Shown: in pieces, positions 1 through 11,888 of the stretch | How the letters are laid out: each line of letters opens with the position of its first letter | How positions within the stretch are numbered: position 1 is the first letter of the stretch | Assembly (NCBI RefSeq): GCF_002776525.5 | Contig: NC_045447.1 | Location: 22,400,662 to 22,464,661 of the forward strand | DNA length: 64,000 bases | From: Piliocolobus tephrosceles | Lineage: Eukaryota; Chordata; Mammalia; Primates; Cercopithecidae | Reading direction: 5' to 3' | The notes under the pieces: generated by a model | What the model saw: the letters and a program-made list of their open reading frames with translations, nothing else | Told to the model about the DNA's origin: nothing | The model's database searches: none | Translations under genes and position numbers: made by a program

Positions 1-243
1 GTGGCGTGATCTCGGCTCGCTGCAACCTCTGCCTCCTGGGTTTGAACAATTCTCCTGTCTCAACCTCCTGAGTAGCTGGGATTACAAGTGCCCACCACCA
101 CGCCTGACTAATTTTTGTATTTTTAGTAGAGACAAGGTTTCACCATGTTGTCCAAACTGATCTCGAACTTCTGACCTGAAGCAATCCACCTGCCTCAGAC
201 TCCCAAAGTGCTGGAATTACAGGTGTAAGCCACTGCACCCAGC
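1..243 (-). repeat. Alu (S-type), cut by window start
   Basis: Antisense Alu: GTGGCGTGATCTCGGCTC, GTAGCTGGGATTACA and GTGCTGGAATTACAGG are present in the usual order. The 3' end in Alu sense lies outside the window. Confidence 0.95.
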
Positions 244-601
244 GACCTAGCTGGTGTTGGTGGTGGTAGATTTGTGGGAGTTCATTAAAGTTTAAAAAGT
301 TTATTAAAACTAACTAGGTAACTGAACAAATAAATAAAACCTACCCATGCATGGCTCAACAATGAGCTTCAGTCCTAAACTGAACATTGCAAATAATTTA
401 ATTCTGTGCATCAGGGGTCCCCAAACTAACACCAGCAATAAAATACATATGTGTATGTCTCCACATGTCCAACTGCAGGGTCAGAATAGACTGTGAGAAT
501 ATAAGAGTAGAATCAAGGAGATCCATGAAGAGGCTGTTGCAGATTCCAGTAAATAATAAGAACAGGGCCAGAGGTAGTAGAGGATAGCTGGAGTCTGGTG
601 G
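244..601. other. Intronic stretch, no recognised feature
   Basis: AT-rich sequence between two Alus. No coding frame, RNA gene or repeat family was recognised. Confidence 0.6.
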
Positions 602-1147
602 GTTCAAGACCAGCCTGGACAATATAGGGAGATCCCCATTTATTAAAAAAAAAAAAAATTAGAATAGAAAATTAGCAGGCTGGGTGCGGTGGCTCACGCC
701 TGTAATCTTAGCACTTTGGGAGGCTAAGACAGGCTGATCATGATTCAGGACCAGCCTGGTCAGCATGGTGAAACCCCATCTCTACTAAAAATACAAAAAT
801 TAGTTGGGCATGGTGGCACGCACCTATAATCCCAGCTACTCAGGAGGCTGAGGCAGGAGAATAGCTTGAATCCAGGAGGCAGAGGTTCCAGTGAGCCGAG
901 ATTGCACCATTGCACTCCAGCCTGGGCAACAGAGTGAGACTCTGTCTCAAAAAAAACAAAATAAAAATAAAGTAGCCTGGTGAGGTTGTGCACACCTGTC
1001 ATCCCAGCCACTCTGGAGACTGAGGTGGGAGGATCACTTGAGCGCATCAAGCACTCGAGGAGGAGGTCAAAGCTTCAGTGAGCTATGATTGTGCCACTGC
1101 ACTTCAACCTGGGCAACCGAATGAGACACAGTCTCCAAAACACAAAT
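602..1147 (+). repeat. Older Alu (J-type) interrupted by a younger Alu
   Basis: The left part (602-677: TTCAAGACCAGCCTGGACAA then an A-rich linker) and the right part (about 973-1147: GCCTGGTGAGGTTGTGCACA to the tail) are two pieces of one diverged Alu. They are separated by the Alu at 678-972. Confidence 0.8.
678..972 (+). repeat. Alu (S-type) inserted in an older Alu
   Basis: Complete Alu beginning GGCTGGGTGCGGTGGCTCAC with an internal A-rich linker, GTGAGCCGAGATTGCACC, and an A-rich tail of AAACAAAATAAAAATAAAG type. It landed in the A-rich middle of an older Alu in the same orientation. Confidence 0.93.
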
Positions 1148-1594
1148 AAATAAAAATACCTAGTGGCTTGACTAGTGTTGTATCAGTGAGGATGTAGCTG
1201 TGTGTGACTGGCCTTCTGGGACTTGGTGAATGAGCCTATGAATATCCCTGTTTACTGCTCTGTGAACTCGCCCCAGTGACGGCCTTTCTGGGCCACACTG
1301 TCTCATCTGCAATGTGACACACTACAAGCCAAGCCATGGGACTTTTGCAATGTGTTCTTGGCACATGCATAACAATAGATAGGCTGGTGGTGCCTTTCCT
1401 GTTTGTGCAGGAGCCAGATTCCCCTATGTCTGGATTCCATGCCAGGTTCTCTCAGCATCATTGAAATATTCAATTTACTGGAAATCCAGTCGGGTCTTTC
1501 TGAGGCCAATTAGTGGTGTGTGATCAGAGAATCCCAAGAGTGTGAAAGCGGTCACTAGATGTCACTGTTCTCCTTGCAGGAGACCTGTGGAGCT
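1148..1594. other. Intronic stretch, no recognised feature
   Basis: Sequence without a recognised repeat family. The chance antisense frame at 1303-1509 has no domain-like features. Confidence 0.5.
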
Positions 1595-2200
1595 GGAAGT
1601 GCTGGTCATTCATTCGTTAAGTATCTTTGTGCCTCCACTGTATGCTAAGACTGCGTTATACCCTGAAGAGTGAACAGTATGACAAGTGGATATGGTCTTT
1701 ATCTTTATGGAGTTCAGAGACTTATGGAGAAGACATTATTAATGAAACAATCACATGAATAAGTAGAGTTAAGACTGTACAGAGTACTAGGCTGGTGGGT
1801 TGCAACCGTGTATCAAGGGGCCTTGTGCAGAGAAGGCTTTCCTGAGGAAGTGACATATAAAGTGAGCTTTTGGGGCCAAGTGCATAAAATGAATGTGGAA
1901 GTCTGGGGTTTCAGAAAGGAAGAGGAGGATGAGAACATTGCTGGTGGAATGCCTAACCTCTGCAAAGACCTGTAGAATGAGCAAATGTGACCCATTTCAG
2001 AAATAGAATGAAAACCAGTGTAGCTGGAGCTGAGACTGGGAGAAAACTCCATGGACAATGCTGAAGAGAAGTCAGGCAGAACTGCACAACATGTGGTGAG
2101 AAGCTTAGCCCCAGGGCAGTGGGGAAGCCAGGATAAGTTAGAACAGACGGACAGGCATGGGCACTGTCTTCTCACTTCCACTCTGTTTTCCTCTTAGTGA
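1595..2200 (+). repeat. L2-like relic
   Basis: Diverged L2 3' wording: GTGCCTCCACTGTATGCTAAG, ATGGAGTTCAGAGACTTATGG and GAAGGCTTTCCTGAGGAAGT in L2 order. Confidence 0.6.
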
Positions 2201-3729
2201 TCCTTGAAAAGAAAGGTTAGAGCTGAAAGACTGTAGGTGGCTTCCTCCAAGCCTCCAGTTTCTTCTCTCCCTTACCAAACACAAATGAAAGGCCTGTTTA
2301 AAGTGTCATGGCAGCCTAAGGGATGGAGTGCCTTAGGCATTTCCAAGGGAGCCAGGTTGCAGTGGGAATGAGTGGGATAGGCCCACTGCAGGTCTGGAAA
2401 TGATCCTGGAGGAAGGGAATATGGCCACAAAACAAATCTGGTGGGAAGAAAAAGCAGCTACTCTCATTTTGTTTATCATTTGTTTCTCCAACTCTGCCTC
2501 AAACTCCCATCACCCTTCCTCCCATCACTTTTCCATCTTTCTAACATCTCTACAGGCCACATGGATACAAGAGAACACTAAAGAGCCCTGACCTATAGTT
2601 GAGGGGCCTGGGCTTTCACACTGAGTCGTAGCAAGTTCTTGTCCCTTTCTGGGACTTTCTTTTCCTACTTCAAAAAACAAAATACAAACAAACAAAAAAC
2701 AAAAAGATAAGTTGAGTCCGTTTCTTTCTGAGTTTCCTACAAGACACTCTATTTACATGGAAGCAGATAGTACAGGTTCTTTGCTCCACCGCCTTGTGTT
2801 GGGATCTTTCCTCAATTCCCATTCACGGTGTGATGCTGAATGGTGTCTTCATACCTTAGTTTCCACATTTGTAAAATGTGGTCTCACAATCCCAACTTCA
2901 TGGGAATCAAAAGAGATAATGAATGCATAATGTCCAGGAAGAAATCACTTAACAGACGAATGTTATCTATGATAGTGATAAAAATAATGTTTATTTAAAA
3001 TGGCTCTTTTCTTTTTCTATGTTTCCTTTGGTAACTCCTCTTCTAGGTAGTACTTGAAAACTTTGCTGGTGCCTAAAGTGCTGGGGACATGACATTTTAG
3101 AAGAGGATTCATATTTTGTATGGGAGAGGCCATTGGCTAACCCAAAAGGGCACTTTACACATGGAGGGATCTCAGGGGCATTTTCTCACTTTATAAACAT
3201 TGCTGGAACTCATACTGTGTTGACAATGAATATCATAACTCATTCTAATGCAGAGTGGAAGTTCTTCTGTATGAGAACCCCTGACCCCTGGAGTAGAAGC
3301 TCTGAGTAAAATCCAGAACCCCATTTTATGGCACAGTTAGGGACTAACAGGGAGAGAATATGACATGCCTGAGGTTTGTGGGGGTATTTTTGTCCTCTGA
3401 TTCTGGACCAAGGTATTCTCGATGGCCTTGGGGACTGTTGGACACTAGCTCCTTGGGTAGTTGGGGTCTCCTTAGGTACACTCCAGTGAATACATGGGAA
3501 AAGATGATGCCTTCTGCTGAAGCTGGAAACGAGCCCTTGATTATACTTTGTACTGTTGTTTTGAACAAGAGAAGGAGAAAAAAACTCTTTATGATGGAGA
3601 ATTTGATTAATGCATAAATCTCCTCCCTCCACCTGTTAAATGGCTCTTACACGGCCCAAAGCCACAGAGGTTGGCTCAGCACAACTGGTGCTTAAATGTA
3701 CAAGACTTCGTGCGGTTGTTAACTTAGCT
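2201..3729. other. Intronic stretch with A-rich tract and a MIR fragment
   Basis: An (AAACA)-type A-rich run lies at about 2668-2706. A MIR-like fragment lies at about 2850-2940 (CACATTTGTAAAATGTGG). The remainder has no recognised feature. Confidence 0.5.
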
Positions 3730-3759
3730 TCTGGGTGAAAGAGAGTCTTCCAAGTGGAG

Positions 3760-3890
3760 GAGGCAGAGGAGTGGCATAGCGAAGAGCCAGACAGAGTTGG
3801 ATTTGAATCCCTTCTCTGCCATTTACTGTCTATGTGACCTGACTTTTACTCATTTGTAAAGTAGGCAATCTAGTGTTTATCCCTTTTCAT
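3760..3890 (+). repeat. MIR
   Basis: MIR core wording: GAGTTGGATTTGAATCCC, CCATTTACTGTCTATGTGACC and CTCATTTGTAAAGTAGGCAA. Confidence 0.7.
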
Positions 3891-4794
3891 CTCAGGGTTG
3901 GGAGTTTTCTTTGGGAAAACAGAGACACTAGGAATCTGAACTAGGCTCTGTCCTTGATTATTATATGACATTGGACATGCTTCTACTGTCTAGGTCTCCT
4001 TTTCTTTATCTGTATGATGAGAAAAGCAGGCTGACTTCATCCAAGGTCCCCTTTGGCACTTTGATAATGTCAGCTCTAACTTCTACCCAGAATATAAAGC
4101 AAATCTTTTGAGGTTGGAAGAGGCATCCTGTGACCCAAAATTTGTTTCCCATTCAGAGACAATGCCAATTTTACTCCTTAAATTTAATACTGGAAGGAGA
4201 AAGATATACATATCTTGCACTCCATCCCAGTGGCACACAATGACGTAGCATTTATGAGCAGATAGGGCTATTAAAATCATATCCTGTTTATTTTACAAAT
4301 CAACCTCTTTATTTTACAGATAGTAAAACTAAGAACAGAGCTGAGGACTGATGTTTTTTCAGATCACATAGCCAAGGCTGAATTTGAAGTAAGACGTGAC
4401 TTCAACTCTTGGAAATATCCTTTATTTTTCCAAGGCTCAGTTTTCTCATCTGGGAAATGGGTGGTAGAAACTTTCCCCACAGATGTCTGTAGAAAAATTA
4501 AGAGACTTCTAGCATTTTGAAGGATGTAAAATACTCTGTAGATCTGAGTGGTTCTTTCTAGCCCTCGGGTTTTCTGACTTCCAATCCTGTGAGCATTTTC
4601 TGTTCATGCTGCCTTGGGAAGAGTCATGTGTAATTCTGGTCTTGTGGTTGTCTGACCTTCCAGCAGATCCTTTTTCTCTGCCAGAAAAGCTTGTTTGTTT
4701 CATTTCCACTTTTTGGCTCAAACTGAGAAGAGAATTCCAAATAACTACTCTTTGAAGAGAAATTAACAGCCAAGTCTCACCTCCTCCCCCAGTT
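3891..4794. other. Intronic stretch with MIR-type fragments
   Basis: MIR-like pieces occur near 3950-4060, 4305-4400 and 4400-4500 (CTCAGTTTTCTCATCTGGG). No gene was seen. Confidence 0.5.
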
Positions 4795-4796
4795 AT

Positions 4797-4880
4797 TACC
4801 AATACCCACCATCACTACAACCATGACCACTACCACCATCACTACGCTACACCACTAGTATCACTACCAGCATCACCCTC
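4797..4880. repeat. Degenerate ACC/ATC trinucleotide tract
   Basis: About 85 bp of imperfect CAC/ATC/ACC units (CCACCATCACTACAACC, CACTACCACCATCACTAC). The top strand is almost free of G. Confidence 0.8.
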
Positions 4881-4904
4881 ACTCTAGCCCCGTTACTGCG
4901 ATTA

Positions 4905-5010
4905 TCTTGCATTGATTGCCTACTGTGTGCCAGATGCTGTGTTAGAAAATGTGCTAGAGAGAGGAACGAGACACAGACTGTGCCTTCAAGGAGCACACAG
5001 TCTAGTGACA
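4905..5010 (+). repeat. L2-like relic
   Basis: TTGATTGCCTACTGTGTGCC, AGATGCTGTGTTAGAAA and CAAGGAGCACACAGTCTAG are L2 3'-end phrases. Confidence 0.6.
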
Positions 5011-5239
5011 AGAACACATATGCTACTATAATTACTTACATATGCTACACAAATGCATGATTTATTTTTGAATAGTGCAATAGACATTCCAACAGTGTTA
5101 GAATAGAGAAAGAAACTCTGAGAGGGAGAATCTGGAAACAATTCTTGAAGAAGGGAAGGTGGATATGGGCCCATAGTAGAACTGCAAAGCAAGTTTTTTG
5201 ATGATGATGAAGACAATAATATCCACCAGATACATATAT

Positions 5240-5400
5240 ATGTACTATGTGCCAAAAGCTGTGCTAAGGACTTTACATGCTTTATCTAATTTAATCATCC
5301 AACAACTTATGAGGGAAGTACAATTATTATCCTTATCTAACAGATAAGGAGATGGAACCCCAGAGAAGCTTGAACCCAGGTTTGTAAGATTGCAAAGCTA
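5240..5400 (+). repeat. MIR/L2-type relic
   Basis: TACTATGTGCCAAAAGCTGTG, then TTATCTAACAGATAAGGAGA and CAGAGAAGCTTGAACCCAGG. Confidence 0.6.
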
Positions 5401-5408
5401 GGCTCGAC

Positions 5409-5633
5409 CAGAGTTGGAAAACTATTGCCCATGGGCCACATCCAGCCTGCTTCCTATTTTTATAAATCAAGTCTATGAAACATAGACACATATATTGATT
5501 TATATATCATCTATAACTGCTTTCCTGCTGCAACACCAGAGTTAAGTAGTAGCTACAGAAAATAGTATGGGGTGCAAAGCTCAAAGTGTTTACTTTCTAG
5601 TCCTTTACAGGGAAAGGTTTGCCAAACCCCGGT
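5409..5633. mobile_element. hAT-Charlie-type MITE, copy 1
   Basis: Reads as the family with GGCAAACTATGGCCCGTGGGCC at one end and CCCTTTACAGAAAAAGTTTGCC at the other. Here: ACTATTGCCCATGGGCCACA ... AGTCCTTTACAGGGAAAGG. Symmetric ends around about 225 bp. The exact MER name was not settled. A second copy of the same family is at 27177-27398. Confidence 0.7.
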
Positions 5634-5659
5634 CTAGACTAAGCAATACTGGAAAACCA

Positions 5660-5990
5660 GGGGACAGAAAAATGTGTTAATACTATGTGCCGAGCATGTA
5701 GAATAGAAGAATAGAAGAGTAAAACTTGACAATTATTGAGTGCCAACTATGTGCCTGGCATTTTAAAAAGTGCTTCATGTGTATTAATATATGTTCTCTT
5801 ACTCTGTCCCCCTACAACATATTTGAAGTATTCACTATTATGCTTACTTTACAAATTAAAAAACAAAACCTGAGACTTCAGAGAGGTAAATAATTTACCT
5901 GGGGTAACATACCTAGTGAGTTGTGGGGTGAGAATTCAAACCCAGGATGTCTGAGTCCAAAACTTTTGTGTTCAGTCAGCCATTCTTGCA
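5660..5990 (+). repeat. MIR relic(s)
   Basis: ATTGAGTGCCAACTATGTGCC, TTACTTTACAAATTAAAAAAC, GAGAGGTAAATAATTTACC and ATTCAAACCCAGGATGTCTG in MIR order. Confidence 0.7.
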
Positions 5991-6439
5991 ACAGGCCTGA
6001 AAGCTTAGGTAGAAATAAAACTGGAAAAGGGATATGCAGAAGGCTGCATTGTGGGCAACTTTGAATGCCATGTTGTAAAATTTAGGTGCTGTGCAAACCA
6101 TATGGCATCTTTCAGGATTGTAGGTCAAGGGAGAGATATAACTAGATTTGAGTCGTAGAGTAGCAACTGTAGTAACATTAGAAGATGAATCGCAGGGACC
6201 AGGACCAATTTTATGGCAAGGGTTGTTAACTTGGCATTTGGGGATCCTTGACTTTATAGGATCTTTGGATGTTCATCCCTAGAAAGGTTTTGCAGAATTA
6301 TACATTACTTGTATTTTTCTCCTGGAGAATATCTCCATATTTTGACTGAAATGTTGTAGAATACTAAACAAAGATGGTTAATGTCAGTTAGATGGGGGGT
6401 ATATGTATGAGATGGCTGAAGAGTGAGAATTCCATTTAC
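5991..6439. other. Intronic stretch, possibly L2-derived in part
   Basis: 6010-6200 has weak L2-like wording. The remainder has no recognised feature. Confidence 0.4.
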
Positions 6440-6600
6440 ATCATTTGAACAAGTATTGACTAAGGGGCTCCTATTGGCCAGACACTGTTCTGGGCACTTG
6501 GGATACCTCAAGGAGCAAAGCAGGCATTATAGCCTCACAGTCTAGGAAATGAATTTCTACTGGAGTGTGTGTGAGAGCCATGAAATAAGCAATCAGCACA
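6440..6600 (+). repeat. L2-like relic
   Basis: GGGCTCCTATTGGCCAGACA, CTGTTCTGGGCACTTGGG and TAGCCTCACAGTCTAGG. Confidence 0.65.
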
Positions 6601-6701
6601 GTAAATAATATAGTACATTAAAAAGTATAGAAAAAAGGTAGAACAGAATAAAGGAGGTCAAGAGTGCCTAGTGAGTGTGGAGTTTTGGATCTCAGAGTGT
6701 C

Positions 6702-6876
6702 TCAGTGGATCAAAATCACTTAAGGTGAGAATGGGGGAAGTGTTTGTTTAAAACGGAGTTTCCTTGTCTCTTCCTGCTGATTCTGTTTTTTTTTTTTTTT
6801 TTTTTGTGGGTTGGGAGTCTTCATTTTCCCAACCTCCCCAGGTAATTGTGGTACAAAATGAGCTTGAGAACCACTG
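6702..6876. mobile_element. MER5A-like hAT-Charlie MITE with poly(T) in the middle
   Basis: Starts CAGTGGATCAAAATCACTTA and ends GAGCTTGAGAACCACTG, the inverted ends of MER5A. A homopolymer T run (about 6787-6805) sits inside it. Confidence 0.7.
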
Positions 6877-7379
6877 CCCAAAACCTGGTTCATATGTCAT
6901 TTTCAGTTTGAAATTCCTTCAGGGAATTCCTTGTTTAGGGATTAAGAAAGTCAAGTACTTCCTATAATCTAGCTTAAACCTTCTCTGCTATTGTGGGTCA
7001 CTTCCTTTCTATCTTAGTGCATTCTGAGAAGGAGGTGAACCGGCCAAGAATCAGACTGTCAGGCAATCCTTGGCAACAGGGAAGATCAAAGAAAAGAGGG
7101 AGAAATAATCCACATATTACTCAACACACTCATGGTCAATTACAAAAGAGGAACTTAATACTTGGCTTGCCTACCTGCGAAACTGGAAAACATAGCTGTT
7201 TCATGGGACCTGAAGACTACCCGATTCAATAATAAATGCGAGATATACAGTTTTAGCAAATGCAAACATTTTGCATGTCAGAGAAGAGAATTTTTTTTTT
7301 CCCCATGGGACATTGAATTAGTTATTACATGCAATAAAAAAAAAAGAGAATGGCAGAAAAGCTTTCCCTTGTCCTTTTA
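6877..7379. other. Intronic stretch, no recognised feature
   Basis: Short T and A homopolymers occur at about 7291 and 7337. The overlapping chance frames have no domain-like features. Confidence 0.5.
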
Positions 7380-7600
7380 ATAATAACAAACATTTACCGA
7401 GCACTTCCATGGTGCCAGAAGCTTAGCTAAAGCACTTTATGTACTTGGCTCACTGAACCCGCTCATCAACTCCACATGGTGGGTGCTATTATTATCCGTT
7501 TTTCCCTAGCGTGAAAACTGAGGCATGGAGAAGCTAAATCACTTGTTTCAAGGTCTTACAAATAGGAACTTGTAGAACCAGGATTTGACCTGGGCACCTG
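7380..7600 (+). repeat. MIR
   Basis: CATTTACCGAGCACTTCCAT, GGGTGCTATTATTATCCG, GAAAACTGAGGCATGGAG and AGGATTTGACCTGGG. Confidence 0.75.
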
Positions 7601-7849
7601 AGCTGCTTCTCACTTTCCTTTCTACTAGCTACTCTTCTTCAACTTTTAAATAAAAGTTAAAGTCTAATGCATACTAAAGACAATGTCCTGTCTCTTCATT
7701 TCTTAACTTAATGGCCAAAACTTTTGAAAAAGCAGGCATCTTTGTCTACGTTGATTCACTTCAATTCATTCTAGGGTTGGCTCCTACCATACAATAAAAG
7801 TACAGTAACTTCTCATTTGTAACCCTTGCAGACCACTCTAGTACATTTG

Positions 7850-8590
7850 CCATGAATTGCCTTCCCTTTCTTCTGACAGTATTTTCTATTTCCATTTTTG
7901 AAATCCTGAAACCAAGGAATCATCTTTGATAACTCTCTTTCCTTTCCACTTGCACCCATTCCCCACAAAATACAACCCATTCCAAGTCCTGTAGATTTAT
8001 CTCCTTAAGAATTTCTCTAATACATTCACTTTTTCCCAAACTGTTCCAAATCTTGCCTTTACTATTTCAGTAGTCTCTTGTCTAATAACAACCCCTACCT
8101 CTTTTAATCAATCCACTTCTTTGCAGCCAGAGTGATATTTTCAAAACTAAAACCTGCTCACATCACTTTCCTGATTAAAACCATTTATCGACCTCCAGTT
8201 GCTCTTGAGATAAAAACCAAAGTCCTTGTCATGGTGCACAGGGGCTGCTTGGGCGGAAACCTTCTAATTTCTTAAAACTCATCTTGTCTTCTTACTTCTC
8301 TTGCTTTCCGTGCTCCAGCCATAGTGATCTTCTTCTAGTTTTTGGTAACACTGTGGTCTGTCCTGCCAAAGAGACTTTGCACATGTTATTCCCTGCAGTT
8401 GGAATGTACTTCTCCCCTTTTCTTCTTTCCACTGAGTGAACTGTTACTCATTTGTCAGATTGCCAAGGTTTCCAAATTTGATAAGATCCTCCTTGTTTAT
8501 TTGTTCGCTCACTTTCTTGGGTCTCTTTGTCTTTCTTCCATAGCAGTTACCACACTTTCTAATTATACTTTTACTTTTTGAAACTGATTG
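7850..8590 (-). repeat. L2 (antisense)
   Basis: Antisense L2 phrases: CCTCCAGTTGCTCTTGAGAT, GCACATGTTATTCCCTGCAG, GGAATGTACTTCTCCCC and GAACTGTTACTCATTTGTCA, in order. Confidence 0.75.
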
Positions 8591-9784
8591 ATGCCTGTGT
8601 CTCTTCCTCTTCTAAATTGTATTATTTCATTTTATGGTCGTAACAGAGTTTATGAGGAAGAAACAGCAGATAAACTCAGAAATGGAAGGGATTACAGAAG
8701 CATCCAATCCAACCCTAGTCTATATCTCAATTCCTTTCTTTCGCACCTTACAACAAGTTGTGGAGACTGTGTTTGAGCATTCCCAGTTTTCAAATGGCTT
8801 GCTCAGTGACACCTAAGCATTTGGTTTCCCTCACTGAGAGAAAATCCTTTTTTATATTGAGTCAAAATATTTTCCTATACATTAGGGGGTAAACTTCATG
8901 AAACCAGGTACTACACCAACTTTTAGTGAACCTTATACTCACAGCTTATAGTAAACTGCCTGATGCATAGTAGAAATTCAATAAATACACTTAAAATGAA
9001 AATACATGATTGAATGAATGAGTGAAAAAAGGTCACCAGCTTGCATTGACATGCTTTCACATACACTGGCTCCTTTCAATAGAAGCATGAAGGTAGCACT
9101 GTTTATCTTCATTTTATAGATAAGGAAACTGAGACTCGGAGAGTGTAGTCAGCCATTGTCGAAAGCCCCATAAGACTAGCAAATATAAGAGCCAGGGCTG
9201 GAATCCTTTTTCCAGCTGTCCAATGTCTACTTATTTATCACACCACCATCATTTGTCTGAGGGTGTCATCAAAGACTGCCCCAGCCACGGCAGTGCTGGG
9301 CTTCCAGGAAGAGCGATCTGCAGGCTCCATCCCTCTTGGAGCTTAACCCTGTTCACAGGGAGCTCTTCTTGGGTCATTAGGCAACTTCAGTCAGCAGTGA
9401 TGCTAAGGGCTTGGAGAGAATTCACAAACAACTCAACTCTCTCTCTCTTTCTATTTCTTCCTAATCTAAGAAGAAAAAAAAAAGTCATTCCAGATGTATC
9501 TCACAATTCACCAGGCATATGCAGTTGAAAGCAGCATGAGTTTGTATCATTACACAGATGGTCAGTCTGTGCAGTGCCTTCTCTGGGCGACAGACTTACA
9601 TCATGCTTAGCATCTCTGAGCAAAAGGATTCCAGGCTATAAATTCATATCCTGAGAGGAGAGGAAGACCACAAAGAATGTGGATTCTCCTTGGATCATGT
9701 GTTTCTTTTCATTTTTAGCTTCATCTCCAAATTATCCCATTTAGGGGAGCACTGTTAAATCCCAGAATCTGCTACCCACTCCAA
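8591..9784. other. Intronic stretch with a MIR (about 9050-9210)
   Basis: The MIR piece shows TTCATTTTATAGATAAGGAAA then CTGAGACTCGGAGAG. A short L2 end lies at about 8890-9010. No gene was seen. Confidence 0.5.
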
Positions 9785-10240
9785 AATCAACTTAGTTCAG
9801 AAAAGCATAACGTATACAAAGGTAGAGCGAATATAATAATGAACTGCCATGTACCTATCATCTTCTAGTTTTAGTAGTCATTAATCATGCCAAACCTGTG
9901 TTACCTCCTCTCACAACTGCTTCTACACTGACCTGGTAATATTGAAACACATCTCAAACATGAGATAATTTCATGTGTAAATGTTAAAATCCTTATCTCT
10001 TAAAGATAAACACTCAAAAGATAACCTTAATACCCTATCCAGGATTCCCAAATGAACAATAATTTCTCTGTATTATCAAACATCCCGCTATTGTTCATGT
10101 TTACCGAATTGTCTTATATCTTTGGTACCTGTTTGCTTTTTCAAATCAGAAACTAAATAAGATCCAAATGTTGTAGTTGGCTGATAAGCGAGTCTCTTCT
10201 AACCTATCTGTCTCTCTTTTTATTCCTTGGGATATTTTAT
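9785..10240 (-). repeat. Old L1 3' fragment (L1M-type, antisense)
   Basis: Wording of old L1 3' UTR in reverse: GAACTGCCATGTACCTATCA, ATCATGCCAAACCTGTG and CATCCCGCTATTGTTCATG. The family is not certain. Confidence 0.5.
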
Positions 10241-10383
10241 GGATAAAAACTGGGTTGTTTTTGCTGCAGAGTTCCCCACAACATGGATTTTGCTGATTGC
10301 ATTCCCATGGTGTTATTTAATGTCCTCATCTAGCCTTGTATTTCTTGTAACTGTGTAGTTAGTTCTAGAGGCTCAATCAGGCT

Positions 10384-10386
<3 letters not shown>

Positions 10387-10416
<30 letters not shown>
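10387..10416. repeat. Poly(T) tract, 30 bp
   Basis: Uninterrupted run of about 30 T, not attached to a recognised retroelement body. Confidence 0.95.
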
Positions 10417-10417
<1 letters not shown>

Positions 10418-10639
10418 GCAATTCCCCACAGCCAGTATTGAAAAACCTGTAGACAAAGGTGGTCTATTCGAAAAACTTGAGCTTTTTACTCTAGTAGTTG
10501 AAAGGTTGTCTTTCATCGGGTCACATCTTTCATCAAGCTCTAGTTATTTCCTTTCTCCTATGTTAGTTACTTGTGGCAATGTTCTTTGAGCCTTAATTCC
10601 CTCACCTATGTTTACTAACTAGAGTTTACTAATAATTCC

Positions 10640-10949
10640 TACCAGGTCTCACTCTGTCACCTAGTCTCAAAAAAATACATACATACATAAAGAGGCTGGA
10701 GTGCAGTGGAACAATCATTGCTCGCTGTAGCCTTGATCTCCCTGACTCAAGCGATCTTCCAACCTCAGCCTCTCAAGTAGCTGGGACTATAGGCACATGC
10801 CACCATGCTTGGATAATTTTTGTATTTTTTGTAGAAATGGAGTTTTGCCATGTTTCCCAGGCTTGTCTTGAACTGCTGGACTCAAGTAATCTGCTAGCCT
10901 TGACCTCCAAAAGTGCTGGGATTATAGACATGTACTACCATGCCCAGCC
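10640..10949 (-). repeat. Alu (J-type) with a foreign 30-bp segment
   Basis: Antisense AluJ-like element. Between CTCTGTCACCT and GGCTGGAGTGCAGTGG lies AGTCTCAAAAAAATACATAC followed by ATACATAAAG (10663-10692). This reads like a sense-strand Alu tail inside an antisense Alu. Confidence 0.9.
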
Positions 10950-11421
10950 CCTTCTTTATATTGAATCAAAGTATTTTTCTATACATTTCTTGTCCTTCTA
11001 GTTTTTTAATTCTGTTTATCAATGCCCTACTGAGCAGGTTTTAACTATTGATTTACTAGACAGAGCATATGTTTTGAAAGCGAGAGATGAGGGTTTACAT
11101 ACTACTTTTGTCTCAAAAAAATACTGTATGCCTTTTGGGATGTTACTTAAATTCTTTTGTTTTACCATCAGTAAAATGAGATTAATAATATCTACCTTAT
11201 AGAATTGTTTCGCAAAAGTTCATGTAAGGTGCTTAGCAACACTGTCTTGCACTAGAAAAAGCTCAATAAAAGTTAATCCTCTCTCCAATTCTAAGTGACA
11301 GTCTTTCAAGTATTTGAAGATATTTTAGGTCTCAGTTGATTTTTTTTCTTCTCTCCTGGAAATCATTCCCAGTTCCCTCAACAGTTTTTCATCATATGAG
11401 TCTGAATCTTGATGTAGACTC
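10950..11421. other. Intronic stretch with a MIR fragment
   Basis: A MIR-like segment at about 11060-11290 (ATCAGTAAAATGAGATTAAT). Nothing else was recognised. Confidence 0.5.
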
Positions 11422-11822
11422 TGCCTTAGTCCATTTCTGCTGACAGAATACTTGAAACTAGGTAATTTATAAGGAAGTTTATTTTCTCATGGTTCTGGAG
11501 GCTGGGAAGTCCAAGATGAAGGTGCTGGCAGGATTGGTGTCTGGTGAGGGTTGCTCTCTACTTCCAAGATGGCACCTTAGTACTTCAGGCTTGGGAGGAG
11601 AGGAACACTGTGTCCTTACATGGTAGAAAGGACTGAAGGGCAGGGCAAAAGAGCACTCACTTTAATCTTGAGCCCTTTAATAAAGATAATACTCCTATTT
11701 ATAAGGGTGGAGCCCTCATGACTTAATAACCTCCCATAGACGACTCCTTTTAATACTGTTGCATTGAGGATTAAGATTCAACATGAATTTTGGGGGAGAT
11801 ATCATGATTTAATCCACAGCCA
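11422..11822 (-). mobile_element. MLT1-type MaLR solo LTR (antisense)
   Basis: TGCCTTAGTCCATTTCTG, GGTTCTGGAGGCTGGGAAGT, TCCTTACATGGTAGAAAGG, GGTGGAGCCCTCATGACTTA and ACATGAATTTTGGGGGAG in the order of a reversed MLT1 LTR. It begins TG and ends CA, with ACTC on both sides (11418-11421 and 11823-11826). No internal MaLR sequence flanks it. Confidence 0.75.
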
Positions 11823-11888
11823 ACTCAGTCTTACCCAGACCATACTGATTATAAGGCTTTGAAAGAACTCCAGTATGTCTAAGTACAT

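Noticed and set aside
9229..9460. Frame beginning with YLSHHHHLSEG
   Set aside because: Short intronic frame without splice or family evidence. The histidines come from a CACCACCATCAT run.
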